Below, in pieces: positions 15,525 through 15,939 of a stretch of 15,939 bases of DNA. The stretch's first letter is position 1. Every line of letters starts with the position of its first letter. Position numbers and translations under genes: made by a program. The notes beneath the pieces were generated by a model. It was not told the origin of the DNA and searched no databases. It saw only the letters and a list, made by a program, of their open reading frames with translations. The DNA is from an uncultured Chloroflexota bacterium. Its GTDB lineage: Bacteria; Chloroflexota; Limnocylindria; Limnocylindrales; CSP1-4. The DNA lies in assembly GCA_903924005.1 (NCBI GenBank), contig CAIXZV010000625.1, positions 1 to 15,939 on the forward strand, in the 5' to 3' direction.

Positions 15525-15939
15525 CTAGTGTAGACGCTCCCCCGCGAGGGCCGTCACGGCGTCGGCAATCTCGGTCACGAGCGCCGCGTCCTCTCCCTCA
15601 ACCATCACCCGCAGGACGGGTTCGGTACCCGAGGGACGCACGAGGATCCGGCCGTGGGGCGCAAGACGTGCCTCGGCGTCGGCAACAGCCTTCGCAAGCA
15701 TCGGGTCCGCCTCCCACTGGTCGCGATGGCCCACGCGGACGGCCCGCTGCTGTTGCGGCAGGAGCGGCACGGCCCGCGCCAGCTCCTCAATCCCAGTGCC
15801 GGCGGCAATCATCACGCGCAGGAGCTCCAGCGCGGTGAGCACGCCGTCGCCGGACGTCGCGTGCTCGCGGACAATCACATGACCGCTCTTCTCGCCGCCA
15901 AGGCCAGCGCCCGAGACGAGCATGGCCGCCAGGATGTGC
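15525..15939 (-). CDS. glmM: Phosphoglucosamine mutase, C-terminal part only (5' end outside the window)
   Basis: The frame enters from the right edge and ends at TAG 15525-15527, giving 137 visible residues. GLGGEKSGHVI near the visible N-terminus is the sugar-binding loop of alpha-D-phosphohexomutases. RILVRPSGTEPVLRVMVEG near the end is the phosphate-binding C-terminal domain. Position directly before glmS supports GlmM, which converts GlcN-6-P (the GlmS product) to GlcN-1-P, over a phosphomannomutase. The active-site serine and metal loop are outside the window, so substrate choice rests on context and on the GGEKSGH form of the loop. The 47 nt to glmS hold the glmS ribosome binding site and nothing else that I can see. 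Confidence 0.92.
   Translation of the reverse strand, partial: HILAAMLVSGAGLGGEKSGHVIVREHATSGDGVLTALELLRVMIAAGTGIEELARAVPLLPQQQRAVRVGHRDQWEADPMLAKAVADAEARLAPHGRILVRPSGTEPVLRVMVEGEDAALVTEIADAVTALAGERLH

Overview
The window is a GC-rich (visibly well above 60% G+C) bacterial chromosome segment in which every supportable gene lies on the minus strand, so transcription runs from the right edge to the left. The gene set and protein style suggest a member of Chloroflexota (Chloroflexi). The main clues are a MutL/GlmL-like protein paired with a hammerhead/KOW-type partner, a standalone NAD(P)H-hydrate dehydratase beside acpS, and a Thr/Pro/Ala-rich secreted subtilase. This placement is inference from protein style, not from a marker-gene tree.

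In transcription order, the right third (15939 to about 10700) is a cell-envelope and cofactor block: glmM (3' part only), glmS, acpS, nnrD and alr. GlmM and GlmS act on glucosamine phosphate for UDP-GlcNAc synthesis, Alr supplies D-alanine for peptidoglycan, AcpS activates acyl carrier protein, and NnrD repairs hydrated NAD(P)H. A 15-bp tandem repeat fills the nnrD-alr spacer, supplies the alr ribosome binding site and runs into the alr start codon.

The middle (10661 to 7678) is the least understood part. It holds a 96-aa unrecognised protein, a 535-aa MutL/GlmL-like ASKHA-fold protein with degenerate nucleotide-binding motifs, and a 337-aa protein with an N-terminal hammerhead-like segment and a C-terminal KOW-like segment. 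The last two overlap by ATGA. No mutase subunit is next to them, so they are the best candidate here for an undescribed functional module.

Next comes a compact translation/tRNA-modification and isoprenoid block (7628 to 2292): tsaE, tsaB, rimI, tsaD, rsmA, a doubtful 73-codon ORF, ispE and ridA. Most junctions are 4-nt ATGA or GTGA overlaps. TsaE, TsaB and TsaD are the bacterial t6A-synthesis partners, RimI acetylates a ribosomal protein, RsmA dimethylates 16S rRNA, IspE makes isoprenoid precursors by the MEP route, and RidA removes reactive enamine/imine intermediates.

The left end (1 to 1956) is a separate unit: the N-terminal 652 residues of a secreted S8 subtilase with an intact Asp/His/Ser triad. 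It is preceded by a 335-bp gene-free region rich in long inverted repeats, probably a structured 5' leader. Its RNA class was not identified. No tRNA, rRNA, CRISPR array, insertion sequence or prophage gene was seen.
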